From: Flavobacterium sp.
Lineage (GTDB): Bacteria; Bacteroidota; Bacteroidia; Flavobacteriales; Flavobacteriaceae
Assembly (NCBI GenBank): GCA_027484725.1
Contig: JAIXSK010000018.1
Coordinates: 62,001 to 126,000, forward strand
Length of the DNA stretch: 64,000 nucleotides
Direction of reading: 5' to 3'
The notes beneath the pieces were generated by a model. It searched no databases, had not been told where the DNA came from, and saw only the letters and a list, made by a program, of their open reading frames with translations. Positions 27,252-35,770 of the stretch are shown in pieces. Position 1 is the stretch's first letter. Each line of letters starts with the position of its first letter. The translations under genes were made by a program, and so were the position numbers.

Positions 27252-28523
27252 CTAACAACCAAGCAGTTCGTAATAACCGCGCTCAATGGCTTCTTGGTGT
27301 TTTGGATGGGCAATTTTGACCATTTCGGCCACACGTTGTTTGAGCGTTTTTCCGTATAAATCGGCTATGCCATTTTCGGTGATGATGTGATGTACATGCG
27401 AACGCGTGGTGACCACTCCCGCTCCTTGTTTGAGAAACGGCACAATGCGGCTCTCGCCTTTTTTGGTGACCGATGGCAAAGCGATGATGGCTTTTCCGCC
27501 TTCGCTCAAGGAAGCTCCGCGAATAAAATCCATCTGACCGCCCACACCAGAATACATGCGCGCTCCGATGGAATCGGCACAAACTTGTCCGGTGACATCG
27601 ACTTCTATGGCTGAATTGATGGCGACCATTTTTGGGTTTTTGCGGATGCGCGCCGTATCGTTGACCATGGATGATTCTTTGAGTTCAATGAACGGATTGT
27701 TGTCGACAAAATCATACAAGCGCTGCGAACCGACCAAAAAAGTGGCCAATACGCGTCCGCGTAACGTGCCTTTGTAGTTACAGTTGATGACATCGTTTTC
27801 AATGAGGTCAATGACGCCGTCTGAGAACATTTCAGTATGCAAACCCAAATCTTTGTGGTGGGTGAGTTTGCTGAGCGCCGCATTCGGAATCGAACCAATA
27901 CCCATTTGCAGGGTGCTTTTATTGTCAATTAGTGAAGCAACATAAGCACCGATTTTTTCTTCTTCGGCCGTAAAGGGTTCTACCGAATGACTGAAAATAG
28001 GCACATCAACTTCAACCAGATAATCAATTTCAGAAACGTGCAAAATACCGTCGCCAAAGGTTCTGGGCATGCGCGGATTGACTTGCGCCACAACGGTTTT
28101 GGCGTTTTCAATGGCGGCTACGGTGGCCTCGACCGAAACACCTAAAGAACAATAGCCGTGTTGGTCGGGCGGTGAAACGTGAATAAACGCCACATCAATG
28201 GGCAAAACGTTTTTGCGGAACAAATGCGGAAGCTCACTTAAGAAAACCGGGGTGTATGATCCGTTGCCGGCTTTGAGCGTATGGCGCACGTTGGCTCCGA
28301 TAAAAAATGAATTCACATGGAAACTCTCGGCCAGTGAAGGATGGGCATAGCGCGCTTCGCCTTCGGTGTGCAAATGACAAACCTCAACATTGCGCAATTC
28401 AGATGCGCGCTCAGTAAGCGCATCGGCTAAAATGGTCGGGGCTGCCGCCGCCGCGTGCAAATAAACGCGATCGCCCGACTTGACTACTTGGACTGCCTGA
28501 GCAGCCGTTACATATTGACTCAT
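27252..28523 (-). CDS. Acetyl-CoA hydrolase/transferase family CoA-transferase
   Basis: 423 residues from MSQYVTAAQAVQVVKSG; a longer reading to 28595 runs over the map promoter region and is rejected. Family I CoA-transferases move CoA between acids through a glutamyl-CoA intermediate. The likely catalytic Glu is in LHTEMFSDG, following GIGSIPNAALSKL; other family blocks are NVRHTLKAGNGSYTPVFLSELP, SPPDQHGYCSLGVSVE, ARMYSGVGGQMDFIRGASLSEGGKAIIALPS and THVHHIITENGIADL-like HVHHIITENGIADLYGK. It most resembles 4-hydroxybutyrate or acetate CoA-transferases; substrate is not assignable. Divergent from map. Confidence 0.88.
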   Translation of the reverse strand: MSQYVTAAQAVQVVKSGDRVYLHAAAAAPTILADALTERASELRNVEVCHLHTEGEARYAHPSLAESFHVNSFFIGANVRHTLKAGNGSYTPVFLSELPHLFRKNVLPIDVAFIHVSPPDQHGYCSLGVSVEATVAAIENAKTVVAQVNPRMPRTFGDGILHVSEIDYLVEVDVPIFSHSVEPFTAEEEKIGAYVASLIDNKSTLQMGIGSIPNAALSKLTHHKDLGLHTEMFSDGVIDLIENDVINCNYKGTLRGRVLATFLVGSQRLYDFVDNNPFIELKESSMVNDTARIRKNPKMVAINSAIEVDVTGQVCADSIGARMYSGVGGQMDFIRGASLSEGGKAIIALPSVTKKGESRIVPFLKQGAGVVTTRSHVHHIITENGIADLYGKTLKQRVAEMVKIAHPKHQEAIERGYYELLGC

Positions 28524-28609
28524 ACCTAAAATTTTGGGTAAAATTACTTGGGAATTTACAACCAAAATATGACAAATCTCATGCGGTTTGCCCACCGTGT
28601 ATTTTTTGC

Positions 28610-28617
28610 TAATTTTG
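28610..28617 (+). promoter_or_regulatory. -7 box of the map promoter
   Basis: TAATTTTG followed by CGG, with a TTG 19 bases upstream (28588-28590); 17 bases before the ATG at 28635. Confidence 0.75.
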
Positions 28618-28634
28618 CGGCATATTTTTTTGAG

Positions 28635-29453
28635 ATGATTATACCCAAAACCCTAGAAGAAATTGAGCTCATGCGCGAAAGCGCCTTGCTGGTTTCTAAA
28701 ACCCTCGGGATGATTGCCCGCGAAATCAAACCCGGAATCACTACCTTACAACTCGACAAAAGGGCCGAAGAATTTATTCGCGACCATCAGGCGGTTCCCG
28801 GATTTTTGGGTTTGTATGGTTGCCCTTCTACTTTACTCACCAGTGTAAATGAGCAAGTGGTGCATGGGCTTCCGACCAACCGCCCGATTGAAGAAGGCGA
28901 TATTGTATCGGTAGATTGCGGGGTGCTCAAAAATGAATTTTACGGTGACCACGCCTATACGTTTGAAATTGGCGAGGTGGATACAGCCACGCGCAAACTT
29001 TTGCAAGTAACCAAAGAATCATTATATGTAGGCATTCGCGAATTTAGAGCGGGCAACCGCGTTGAAGATGTGGGCAATGCCATTCAAAAATATACCGAAG
29101 CTCATGGCTATGGCGTAGTGCGCGAACTCGTGGGGCACGGACTGGGTCGCAAGATGCACGAAGCTCCTGAAATGCCCAACTACGGCAAACGCGGCCGCGG
29201 CAAACAATTCATTGAAGGTATGGTGGTGGCCATTGAGCCGATGATTAATATGGGCACCAAAAACATCAAACACCTCAAAGACGGCTGGACCATTATCACG
29301 GCCGATAAAAAGCCAAGTGCCCATTTTGAACACAACGTAGCACTTGTGAATGGCAAACCCGAACTGCTTTCAACCTTTGCTTATATCTATGAAGCTTTAG
29401 GTATTCAAAGCAATGAAGAAGACGAATTCAGAAAAAATCCTTTGGTGCTCTGA
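28635..29453 (+). CDS. map: Methionine aminopeptidase, type I
   Basis: Removes the initiator methionine from new proteins. 272 residues from MIIPKTLEEIELMRESALLVSKTLG; the in-frame codons from 28548 overlap the promoter and are not used. Metal-site motifs are complete: VVHGLPTNRPIEEGDIVSVDCG (His and first Asp), YGDHAYTFEIG (second Asp), ELVGHGLGRKMHEAPEMPNYG (His), AIEPMINMG (Glu) and SAHFEHNVAL (His and Glu). An overlapping TGATG joins it to the methyltransferase downstream, so both are co-translated. The C-terminus is slightly extended (EEDEFRKNPLVL). Confidence 0.96.
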   Translation: MIIPKTLEEIELMRESALLVSKTLGMIAREIKPGITTLQLDKRAEEFIRDHQAVPGFLGLYGCPSTLLTSVNEQVVHGLPTNRPIEEGDIVSVDCGVLKNEFYGDHAYTFEIGEVDTATRKLLQVTKESLYVGIREFRAGNRVEDVGNAIQKYTEAHGYGVVRELVGHGLGRKMHEAPEMPNYGKRGRGKQFIEGMVVAIEPMINMGTKNIKHLKDGWTIITADKKPSAHFEHNVALVNGKPELLSTFAYIYEALGIQSNEEDEFRKNPLVL

Positions 29454-30220
29454 TGAAAAAACTCTTTAAGTGGATACTCAACACCATTCCGCGACCGCTG
29501 CTCATCAGGTTGAGTTATCTGGCGCGTCCTGTTTTGGCTTGGTGGCTGCGCGGCGACCGGTTTACCGATCCGATTGACGGAAAAAGTTTCAGCGCCTTCT
29601 TACCCTACGGTTACGGAAAACAGCGCAACAATGTGCTTTCACCCAGCACCTTATCATTGGAGCGTCACCGCCTTTTGTGGCTGTATCTACAAAACGAAAC
29701 TGACTTTTTTAAAGTGCCCAAAAAGGTGTTGCATTTTGCGCCCGAACAAGCGTTTTACAAGTTGTTCCGAAATCAGAAAAATTTAGACTATACCACTACA
29801 GATTTGCTTTCGCCTTTGGCAGATGTCAAAGCTGATATTTGTAATCTACCTTTTGCTGACAACACCTACGACTTGATTTTGTGCAACCACGTTTTAGAAC
29901 ATATTCCGGATGATACCCAAGCCATGCGCGAGCTATATCGTGTTTTGAAACCCGGCGGCATGGGCATTTTTCAGATTCCGCAAGATTTGAATCGAGCTGT
30001 GACTTTTGCCGATGACAGCATTACCGACCCCAAACAACGCGCGGCAATTTTTGGCCAATATGACCATGTGCGTGTCTACGGCCGAGATTATTTTGACAAG
30101 TTGCGCAGCATAGGCTTTGAAGTAGCTGAAGTTGATTACACCCAAAAACTTTCGGCTGATTTAGTAGAGCGATATTGTTTGGCTCCGGGTGAAATCATTC
30201 CGGTTTGCTATAAAAAATAA
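29453..30220 (+). CDS. Class I SAM-dependent methyltransferase
   Basis: 255 residues. The Methyltransf_11 core is evident from ADVKADICNLPFADNTYDLILCNHVLEHIPDDTQAMRELYRVLKPGGMG, carrying motifs II and III. Motif I is unusual: where most members have a glycine-rich GxGxG loop, this one has LHFAPEQAFYKLF. The N-terminal 75 residues contain basic and hydrophobic helices. Target is unknown. It overlaps the end of map by one base (TGATG), so it is expressed with it; any link to N-terminal protein maturation is only an inference from position. Confidence 0.82.
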   Translation: MKKLFKWILNTIPRPLLIRLSYLARPVLAWWLRGDRFTDPIDGKSFSAFLPYGYGKQRNNVLSPSTLSLERHRLLWLYLQNETDFFKVPKKVLHFAPEQAFYKLFRNQKNLDYTTTDLLSPLADVKADICNLPFADNTYDLILCNHVLEHIPDDTQAMRELYRVLKPGGMGIFQIPQDLNRAVTFADDSITDPKQRAAIFGQYDHVRVYGRDYFDKLRSIGFEVAEVDYTQKLSADLVERYCLAPGEIIPVCYKK

Positions 30221-30264
30221 TACAACAAACGTTAATTTTCAGGTTGATTCAAGCAATATAATAG

Positions 30265-30272
30265 TATATTTA
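30265..30272 (+). promoter_or_regulatory. -7 box before the plug-protein gene
   Basis: TATATTTA (seven of eight) with a TTG 18 bases upstream (30244-30246); 21 bases before the ATG at 30294. Confidence 0.65.
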
Positions 30273-30293
30273 CGCTGCTGAAAATGTACGGTT

Positions 30294-31550
30294 ATGCGCA
30301 AATCTCTGTCTTCGTTTTTATTGTTGCTCTTATTGAGTACTTTTTGTTGGTCGCAACCTGAAAAAGAAATCCCACCACCATACAACATCAAAACCGTGAC
30401 TTTTGTTCAAAATGGGCAGAACATCATTCCGATTTTTCAATTGGGCGATGCCTTTGAGTTGCAGTTTGATGATTTGTTTGGCAACGAAGCCAACTATTAC
30501 TATCAAATTGTTCATTGCGATTATGACTGGAAACCTTCGCAATTATCCATCAATGAGTACATGCAGGGTTTTGACAACCAACGCATACAAGAATACACCA
30601 ATTCATACAACACGCTGCAAATTTATTCGCACTATCGCATTGCTTTTCCCAACCGAAATACCCGCTTTTTGGTGAGTGGAAACTTCATGATTAAAATCTT
30701 GAACGAAGACCGCGAAGTTGTTTTCTCCAGAAAGTTCATTTTGTATGAAAACATAGTCTCTGTGGCTTGTCAGGTCAAACGCGCCAGAACCATTGAAACA
30801 TCCAACACCAAACAGAATTTAGATTTTACCATCAAATCAAGCACGATTAATTTTCAGAGTCCGCTGAACAATGTAAAAATATTGCTGCTGCAAAACGGTC
30901 AATTCAATACGGCCATTACCAATGTCAAACCCATGTATACCATTGGCAATGATTTGATTTATAAGTACGATGCCGAAACCCAGTTTTGGGCCGGAAACGA
31001 ATTTAGGTATTTTGAGAACAAAGACATCCGAGCCGCCACCAACAATGTAGCTAAAATTGATTCTCCGCAAGGCGGCATCTACAATGGTTATTTGTATACT
31101 GATACGCCTCGGGCAAATGTTCCGTATAGCTACAATCCGGATTACAACGGCAACTTTATTGTCAAAAACCTCAATTCTGAAAACAATGCCGTTGAGGCCG
31201 ATTACGCTTGGATTTTCTTTTCATTAGATGCGCCTGCTTTTTATGAGAAAAAAGATATCTACGTCAACGGCATGTTCAACAATTATGCGCTTACACCTGA
31301 GAACAAGCTTGATTATAATGCAGAAAAAGGCCTTTACGAAAAAGCCATCATGATCAAACAAGGCTTTACGAGTTATCAATATGTGGTGGCAGACAAAAAC
31401 GGAAAAGTAGACGGCAAAAACGCCATAGACGGAAATTTTTTCCAAACCGAAAACAACTATTTTACGTTGGTTTATTATCGTGAAAATGCGCAGCGATATG
31501 ATCGTATCATTGGCAAAACGGTCGTCACTTCTGAGAACATTATTAACTAA
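30294..31550 (+). CDS. DUF5103 protein, type IX secretion plug-protein homologue
   Basis: 418 residues with signal peptide MRKSLSSFLLLLLLSTFCWSQ. The family-specific blocks IFQLGDAFELQFDDL, NYYYQIVHCDYDWKPSQLSINEYMQGFDN and DLIYKYDAETQFWAGNEFRYFENKDIR match DUF5103. A member in Flavobacterium johnsoniae is the Plug protein that closes the lateral opening of the SprA translocon of the type IX system; I recall this from the literature and have not verified the alignment. Two genes in the window encode type IX cargo (15343-16674, 34003-35007), consistent with an active system. apaG follows 71 bases downstream. Confidence 0.82.
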   Translation: MRKSLSSFLLLLLLSTFCWSQPEKEIPPPYNIKTVTFVQNGQNIIPIFQLGDAFELQFDDLFGNEANYYYQIVHCDYDWKPSQLSINEYMQGFDNQRIQEYTNSYNTLQIYSHYRIAFPNRNTRFLVSGNFMIKILNEDREVVFSRKFILYENIVSVACQVKRARTIETSNTKQNLDFTIKSSTINFQSPLNNVKILLLQNGQFNTAITNVKPMYTIGNDLIYKYDAETQFWAGNEFRYFENKDIRAATNNVAKIDSPQGGIYNGYLYTDTPRANVPYSYNPDYNGNFIVKNLNSENNAVEADYAWIFFSLDAPAFYEKKDIYVNGMFNNYALTPENKLDYNAEKGLYEKAIMIKQGFTSYQYVVADKNGKVDGKNAIDGNFFQTENNYFTLVYYRENAQRYDRIIGKTVVTSENIIN

Positions 31551-31621
31551 AAATTTAACTATAAAATATCGGTTAAGATTCTATTTTTCATAAATTTGAC
31601 CAACAATTTATCAACCCTGAC

Positions 31622-32008
31622 ATGGTAACGCAAATCACCCGAGGCATTAAAATTTCGGTTCTGACGGCTTTTGAAGGTACTTACTTCAAAAACCACAAGA
31701 TTCATTACGCTTTTAGTTACCACATCACCATTGAAAATCAGGGCAAAGATTCGGTGCAACTCACCACCCGCCATTGGGAAATTTACGACTCGCTCAACGA
31801 CCTTGAAATTGTTGATGGCGAAGGCGTTATCGGAAAAAAACCCGTTCTCAAACCCGGCGAATCGCACACCTATAGTTCAGGTTGTTTGCTCGCCTCGCCT
31901 TTTGGCGCTATGAGTGGTCATTTCAACATGATCAACTTTACATCTACCCGCAATTTCAGAGTTATTGTTCCTACTTTTAAGTTGAGTGCTCCTTTTGCGC
32001 TCAATTAA
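31622..32008 (+). CDS. apaG: ApaG domain protein
   Basis: 128 residues, full length for ApaG, an immunoglobulin-like beta-sandwich linked in enterobacteria to Co2+ resistance and Mg2+ efflux, and in other organisms to diadenosine tetraphosphate levels. The signature is complete: TYFKNHKIHYAFSYHITIENQG, VQLTTRHWEIYDSLNDLEIVDGEGVIGKKPVLKPGESHTYSSGCLLASPFGAMSGHFNM (the PVLKPGE and SGCLL blocks). It probably lies in one transcript with the plug-protein gene 71 bases upstream. Start at 31622 gives MVTQITRGIKISV. Confidence 0.93.
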   Translation: MVTQITRGIKISVLTAFEGTYFKNHKIHYAFSYHITIENQGKDSVQLTTRHWEIYDSLNDLEIVDGEGVIGKKPVLKPGESHTYSSGCLLASPFGAMSGHFNMINFTSTRNFRVIVPTFKLSAPFALN

Positions 32009-32010
32009 GA

Positions 32011-32149
32011 AGCCTTATCCCGCTGTTCGTTCCAGTCTGTTGCGCTACTCTTTTTAGGGCATCGCTGCGCTCGTGGCTTCCGTTGGTCGCCCGGCTTATC
32101 GGCCCAAAATAGTCGTACCGCTCCAGAGCTGTCTTCTGCCATCGGGGCT
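32011..32149 (-). repeat. Dispersed structured intergenic element, copy F, with long apical part
   Basis: Minus strand begins AGCCCCGATGGCAG and ends ACAGCGGGATAAGGCT; AGCC/GGCT and CCCG/CGGG close it. The centre is about twice as long as in the other copies and does not follow the bulged-C hairpin pattern. It lies between apaG and pruA. Confidence 0.7.
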
Positions 32150-32217
32150 ATCAGAAACATCCTGAGCACATCAAAATCAGGCACAAAAACCCATGCTGTT
32201 TATTGAATAAACCTTTG

Positions 32218-32225
32218 TACTTTTG
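32218..32225 (+). promoter_or_regulatory. -7 box of the pruA promoter
   Basis: TACTTTTG, 47 bases before the pruA ATG at 32273. Confidence 0.6.
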
Positions 32226-32272
32226 TGCAGCCATTGGCACAATAAATAGTTTAGTTCTAAAAATATATACCT

Positions 32273-33901
32273 ATGCTTAAAGGATTTTTTAATGTACCCC
32301 AAGCGGTCAATGAACCGGTCAAATCATACAAACCCGGATCGCCCGAAAAAGAAGCCGTTTTGGCAGCTTACCGCAAAATGTACCATGAAACCATCGATGT
32401 TCCGATGTATATTGGCAGCGAGCAAATCAAAACGGGCAATACCCGCAATATGACTCCGCCGCACGACCACCAACACGTGGTGGGCACGTACCACTTAGCC
32501 GAAAAAAAACACATTGATCAAGCCATTACATCAGCCCTTGAGGCACGCAAAAAATGGTCGCAAATGGCATGGGAACAACGCGCTGCCATTTTCTTAAAAG
32601 CTGCCGAACTCATTGCCGGGCCTTACCGAGCGCGTATCAACGCAGCTACAATGATTGCTCAATCCAAAAATATTTTTCAAGCTGAAATTGACGCTTCGTG
32701 TGAACTCATTGACTTTTTGCGCTACAACGTTGCATTTATGACGCAAATTTATGCCGATCAGCCCAAGTCAGATTCAGCGGTTTGGAACCGATTGGAATAC
32801 CGCCCGCTCGAAGGTTTTGTGTATGCCATTACACCGTTTAACTTTACGGCTATTGCGGCCAACCTACCGGCCAGTGCAGCCATGATGGGCAACACCGTGG
32901 TTTGGAAACCCAGCGACAGCCAAGTGTTTTCTGCCAAAATCATCATTGATGTATTCAAAGAAGCCGGCGTTCCGGATGGGGTCATTAACGTCGTTTTTGG
33001 CGATCCGGTTATGATTACCGACACCGTTTTGGCACATCCTGATTTTGCCGGAGTGCATTATACCGGTTCTACTTTTGTCTTTAAAGAAATCTGGAAAAAA
33101 ATCGGCAGCAACATCCACAACTATAAAACTTATCCGAGAATTGTGGGCGAAACCGGTGGTAAAGATTTTGTTATTGCGCATCCGTCGGCCAACGTGAGCC
33201 AAGTTGTAGCCAATACTTTGCGCGGTGCTTTTGAATTTCAAGGACAAAAATGCAGTGCGGCCTCTAGAGCTTACTTCCCAAAATCACTCTGGCCGGCCAT
33301 TAAAGAAGAAATGGGCAAAGAATTAGCCACCATGAAAATGGGTAGCCCTGAGGATTTTTCAAATTTCATCACTGCGGTTATTCATGAAGGTTCATTTGAC
33401 AAATTGGTGCACTATATAGAACAAGCCAAAAAAGACGCCGATGCAGAAGTCATCTTTGGCGGTACCTATGATAAATCAAAAGGATATTTTGTTGCACCAA
33501 CGGTGATTTTGACCAGCAACCCAAAATACACCACCATGGAAACTGAGTTATTTGGGCCAGTACTTACGGTATATGTTTACGAAGACGCTGAATGGAAAAA
33601 CACCCTCAAACTCGTAGATGAAACTTCAGAATATGCGCTCACCGGAGCAGTCTTTAGCCAAGATCGTTATGCCATTGAAGAAGCTACAATTGCTTTGCAA
33701 AATGCCGCCGGAAACTTCTATGTCAATGACAAACCAACCGGAGCCGTCGTGGGCATGCAACCATTTGGTGGTGCCAGAGCTTCAGGAACCAATGATAAAG
33801 CAGGTTCAGCCCTGAATTTGTTGCGCTGGGTTTCGCCAAGAACCATCAAAGAAACTTTTGTAACGCCCGACAATTATCGCTATCCGTTTTTAGGAGAATA
33901 G
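32273..33901 (+). CDS. pruA: L-glutamate gamma-semialdehyde dehydrogenase
   Basis: Oxidises glutamate semialdehyde (from proline) to glutamate with NAD+. 542 residues, the length of stand-alone P5C dehydrogenases. The aldehyde dehydrogenase core has the NAD site and the catalytic Glu in RIVGETGGKDFVIAHP, the nucleophilic Cys in FEFQGQKCSAASRAYFP, and the C-terminal NFYVNDKPTGAVVGMQPFGGARASGTNDKAG that is specific to the P5C branch. Proline dehydrogenase is not adjacent. Transcribed alone, with a terminator 20 bases after the stop. Confidence 0.96.
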   Translation: MLKGFFNVPQAVNEPVKSYKPGSPEKEAVLAAYRKMYHETIDVPMYIGSEQIKTGNTRNMTPPHDHQHVVGTYHLAEKKHIDQAITSALEARKKWSQMAWEQRAAIFLKAAELIAGPYRARINAATMIAQSKNIFQAEIDASCELIDFLRYNVAFMTQIYADQPKSDSAVWNRLEYRPLEGFVYAITPFNFTAIAANLPASAAMMGNTVVWKPSDSQVFSAKIIIDVFKEAGVPDGVINVVFGDPVMITDTVLAHPDFAGVHYTGSTFVFKEIWKKIGSNIHNYKTYPRIVGETGGKDFVIAHPSANVSQVVANTLRGAFEFQGQKCSAASRAYFPKSLWPAIKEEMGKELATMKMGSPEDFSNFITAVIHEGSFDKLVHYIEQAKKDADAEVIFGGTYDKSKGYFVAPTVILTSNPKYTTMETELFGPVLTVYVYEDAEWKNTLKLVDETSEYALTGAVFSQDRYAIEEATIALQNAAGNFYVNDKPTGAVVGMQPFGGARASGTNDKAGSALNLLRWVSPRTIKETFVTPDNYRYPFLGE

Positions 33902-33921
33902 CATTACAAATACTTTCATTC

Positions 33922-33951
33922 AAGCCCGTTTTTAAATATCGGGCTTTTTTT
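33922..33951 (+). terminator. Intrinsic terminator after pruA
   Basis: Perfect AAGCCCG/CGGGCTT with an 11-base loop and seven T. Confidence 0.85.
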
Positions 33952-33977
33952 ATGCTTTTGATTATCAGAATTATTAG

Positions 33978-33985
33978 TACTTTCG
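33978..33985 (+). promoter_or_regulatory. -7 box before the second type IX cargo gene
   Basis: TACTTTCG with a TTG about 18 bases upstream; 17 bases before the ATG at 34003. Confidence 0.6.
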
Positions 33986-34002
33986 GAGGCAAATTTTTAA
34001 TT

Positions 34003-35007
34003 ATGAAAACAAAATTACTCGGCTTGATTTTGGGTATTCCGCTTTTTTCGTGGGCCCAAAGTCCGATACAAACGTTTTATCCAACGGACAACTCAACTTA
34101 TAAAATGGTGCAATCAGCACTGGGTATTGATCAATCTGCAACAGGAGCCAATGCCAATTGGAACTTTTCAGATTTGTTGCAAATTGGCACTTCAATAGAC
34201 GTCAACCAAGCGCCTACGCCCAATCAGACAACTAATTATCCGAATACCACCCAAGTCACTAAAAACACTTCCACCATCGGACTGCTCATCAGTGATTCAT
34301 ATATGTTTTCAAAAAACAACAACGGTGAAATTTCAATTACAGGCTTGACCAACCCTACTATTACCATGAACTTTACTACCAACAATGCCATTGTAGGTAC
34401 TTTTCCGATGGATTTTGGTTACAGCAATTCAGATAACTTAGCCGGAAATTATGTCTACGGAACTTATAACGGAACTTTATCGGGCAGCATCAATACTTCA
34501 GTAGATGCCTATGGAACCCTCAATTTAAACATTGATGACGTTGAGAGTACTTATACAGTTACCCGACTTAAATCTGTTCAAAACATCTCGTTAAACTACA
34601 GCATTTTTCCTAATGTAGGGACTATAGTTCAAACTGTTTATTCATATTATGAAGCCGGGAATGCATCGCCGATTTTTAGAAGTACAGAGACTGTTGTTAA
34701 TGTACCGCTTCAAGGAATTGTAAACCAAACAACAGTAGTTTTAGAAAAATTTGAAGGTGTTTTGAGCGATGCAAATTTTGATAAAAATACCGCCTTGACT
34801 TATCCAAATCCGATGCACGACCGTTTGTATTTGAATGTTTTAGAAGAAGTTCAGAAAATCACCATCACTGATGTACGCGGACGCATTGTAAAAAGCATCA
34901 GCAAACCAGAGCAAATGGTTGATGTTTCAACACTTGAAAACGGTCTGTACTTGCTTGAGATACAATCTGCTCAGGGAATTCAAATTCAAAAAATACTCAA
35001 AAACTAA
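34003..35007 (+). CDS. Secreted protein with type IX sorting domain
   Basis: 334 residues: signal peptide MKTKLLGLILGIPLFSWAQ, then a Thr- and Asn-rich beta domain of about 240 residues without a recognised family, and a C-terminal type A sorting domain from LTYPNPMHDRLYLNV to ENGLYLLEIQSAQGIQIQKILKN. The ATG at 34003 is chosen because the signal peptide starts there; an upstream in-frame ATG (33952) lies inside the pruA terminator. No homologous function is recognised; repeated NTT-type segments suggest an extracellular or surface role. Confidence 0.87.
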   Translation: MKTKLLGLILGIPLFSWAQSPIQTFYPTDNSTYKMVQSALGIDQSATGANANWNFSDLLQIGTSIDVNQAPTPNQTTNYPNTTQVTKNTSTIGLLISDSYMFSKNNNGEISITGLTNPTITMNFTTNNAIVGTFPMDFGYSNSDNLAGNYVYGTYNGTLSGSINTSVDAYGTLNLNIDDVESTYTVTRLKSVQNISLNYSIFPNVGTIVQTVYSYYEAGNASPIFRSTETVVNVPLQGIVNQTTVVLEKFEGVLSDANFDKNTALTYPNPMHDRLYLNVLEEVQKITITDVRGRIVKSISKPEQMVDVSTLENGLYLLEIQSAQGIQIQKILKN

Positions 35008-35010
35008 ATC

Positions 35011-35037
35011 AAAAAGCCGCATGAAAAGCGGCTTTTT
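35011..35037. terminator. Bidirectional terminator between the cargo gene and rsmG
   Basis: AAAAAGCCGC pairs with GCGGCTTTTT around a seven-base loop. It serves both the plus-strand cargo gene and the minus-strand rsmG, whose stop codon overlaps its last base. Confidence 0.85.
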
Positions 35038-35666
35038 TACGGTTTGTATTTGAGTGGCAGATGCACTACTTTTTTGGTTTCAAAAAATTCTTCCTTGAAA
35101 TAATCTGATAATTGATATTGGGTTGCTTTTGGAAAATCAGCTAACTCTTGTGTTAAGTCACCGCCTTTGAGGTAAAGAATTCCGTTGGAAAGTTCGTGTT
35201 GTTGCAGCTTCTTGGTTTTCCCTTTTACCCAACCAACAAAATCAGGCATATTGGTTACGGCTCTACTGATGATAAAGTCATAAGATCCCTGCGCGTTTTC
35301 TGCACGCAATTGTTCGGCTTTGAGGTTTTTCAAGCCCAATGCATCGGCCACAGCCTGAACTACTTTAATTTTTTTCTGGATAACATCAATAAGATAAAAC
35401 TGTGTTTCCGGAAACATTATGGCCAATGGAATTCCAGGAAAACCACCACCGGTTCCTACATCCATCACCTGAGCGCCCGATACAAATGGTTGAACTTTGG
35501 CAATGCCCAGTGAATGAAGCACATGGCGTATATACAACTCGTCAATGTCTTTGCGCGATATGACATTTATTTTGGCATTCCAATCTTTGTACAAAGCTTC
35601 TAAAGCTTGGAATTGTTCTGTTTGTTGGGGTGATAAATCAGAAAAATAATGAAGAATTTCGTGCAT
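35037..35666 (-). CDS. rsmG: 16S rRNA (guanine-527-N7)-methyltransferase
   Basis: Methylates G527 of 16S rRNA. 209 residues from MHEILHYFSDLSPQQTEQFQ; eight upstream codons to 35690 are not used. Family marks: WNAKINVISRKDIDELYIRHVLHSLGI, VMDVGTGGGFPGIPLAIMFPE (SAM loop), IDVIQKKIKVVQAVADALGL and DFIISRAVTNMPDFVGWVK. Alone on the minus strand and divergent from the desaturase; a TACTTTTG box lies at 35679-35686 on the minus strand, 12 bases before the start. Confidence 0.95.
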   Translation of the reverse strand: MHEILHYFSDLSPQQTEQFQALEALYKDWNAKINVISRKDIDELYIRHVLHSLGIAKVQPFVSGAQVMDVGTGGGFPGIPLAIMFPETQFYLIDVIQKKIKVVQAVADALGLKNLKAEQLRAENAQGSYDFIISRAVTNMPDFVGWVKGKTKKLQQHELSNGILYLKGGDLTQELADFPKATQYQLSDYFKEEFFETKKVVHLPLKYKP

Positions 35667-35744
35667 ATTCTTTTTTAACAAAAGTAACACTTTACTGTTG
35701 AAATATTTATCTGAAAAAGCGGTTATAAAAAAATATATAATGCC

Positions 35745-35752
35745 TAAATTTG
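35745..35752 (+). promoter_or_regulatory. -7 box of the fatty acid desaturase gene
   Basis: TAAATTTG followed by CGCG; 18 bases before the ATG at 35771. Confidence 0.65.
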
Positions 35753-35770
35753 CGCGTTAACCAATTATTT

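Noticed and set aside
31224..31445. Antisense frames within the plug-protein gene
   Set aside because: Shadow of the real gene; no start signal or family.
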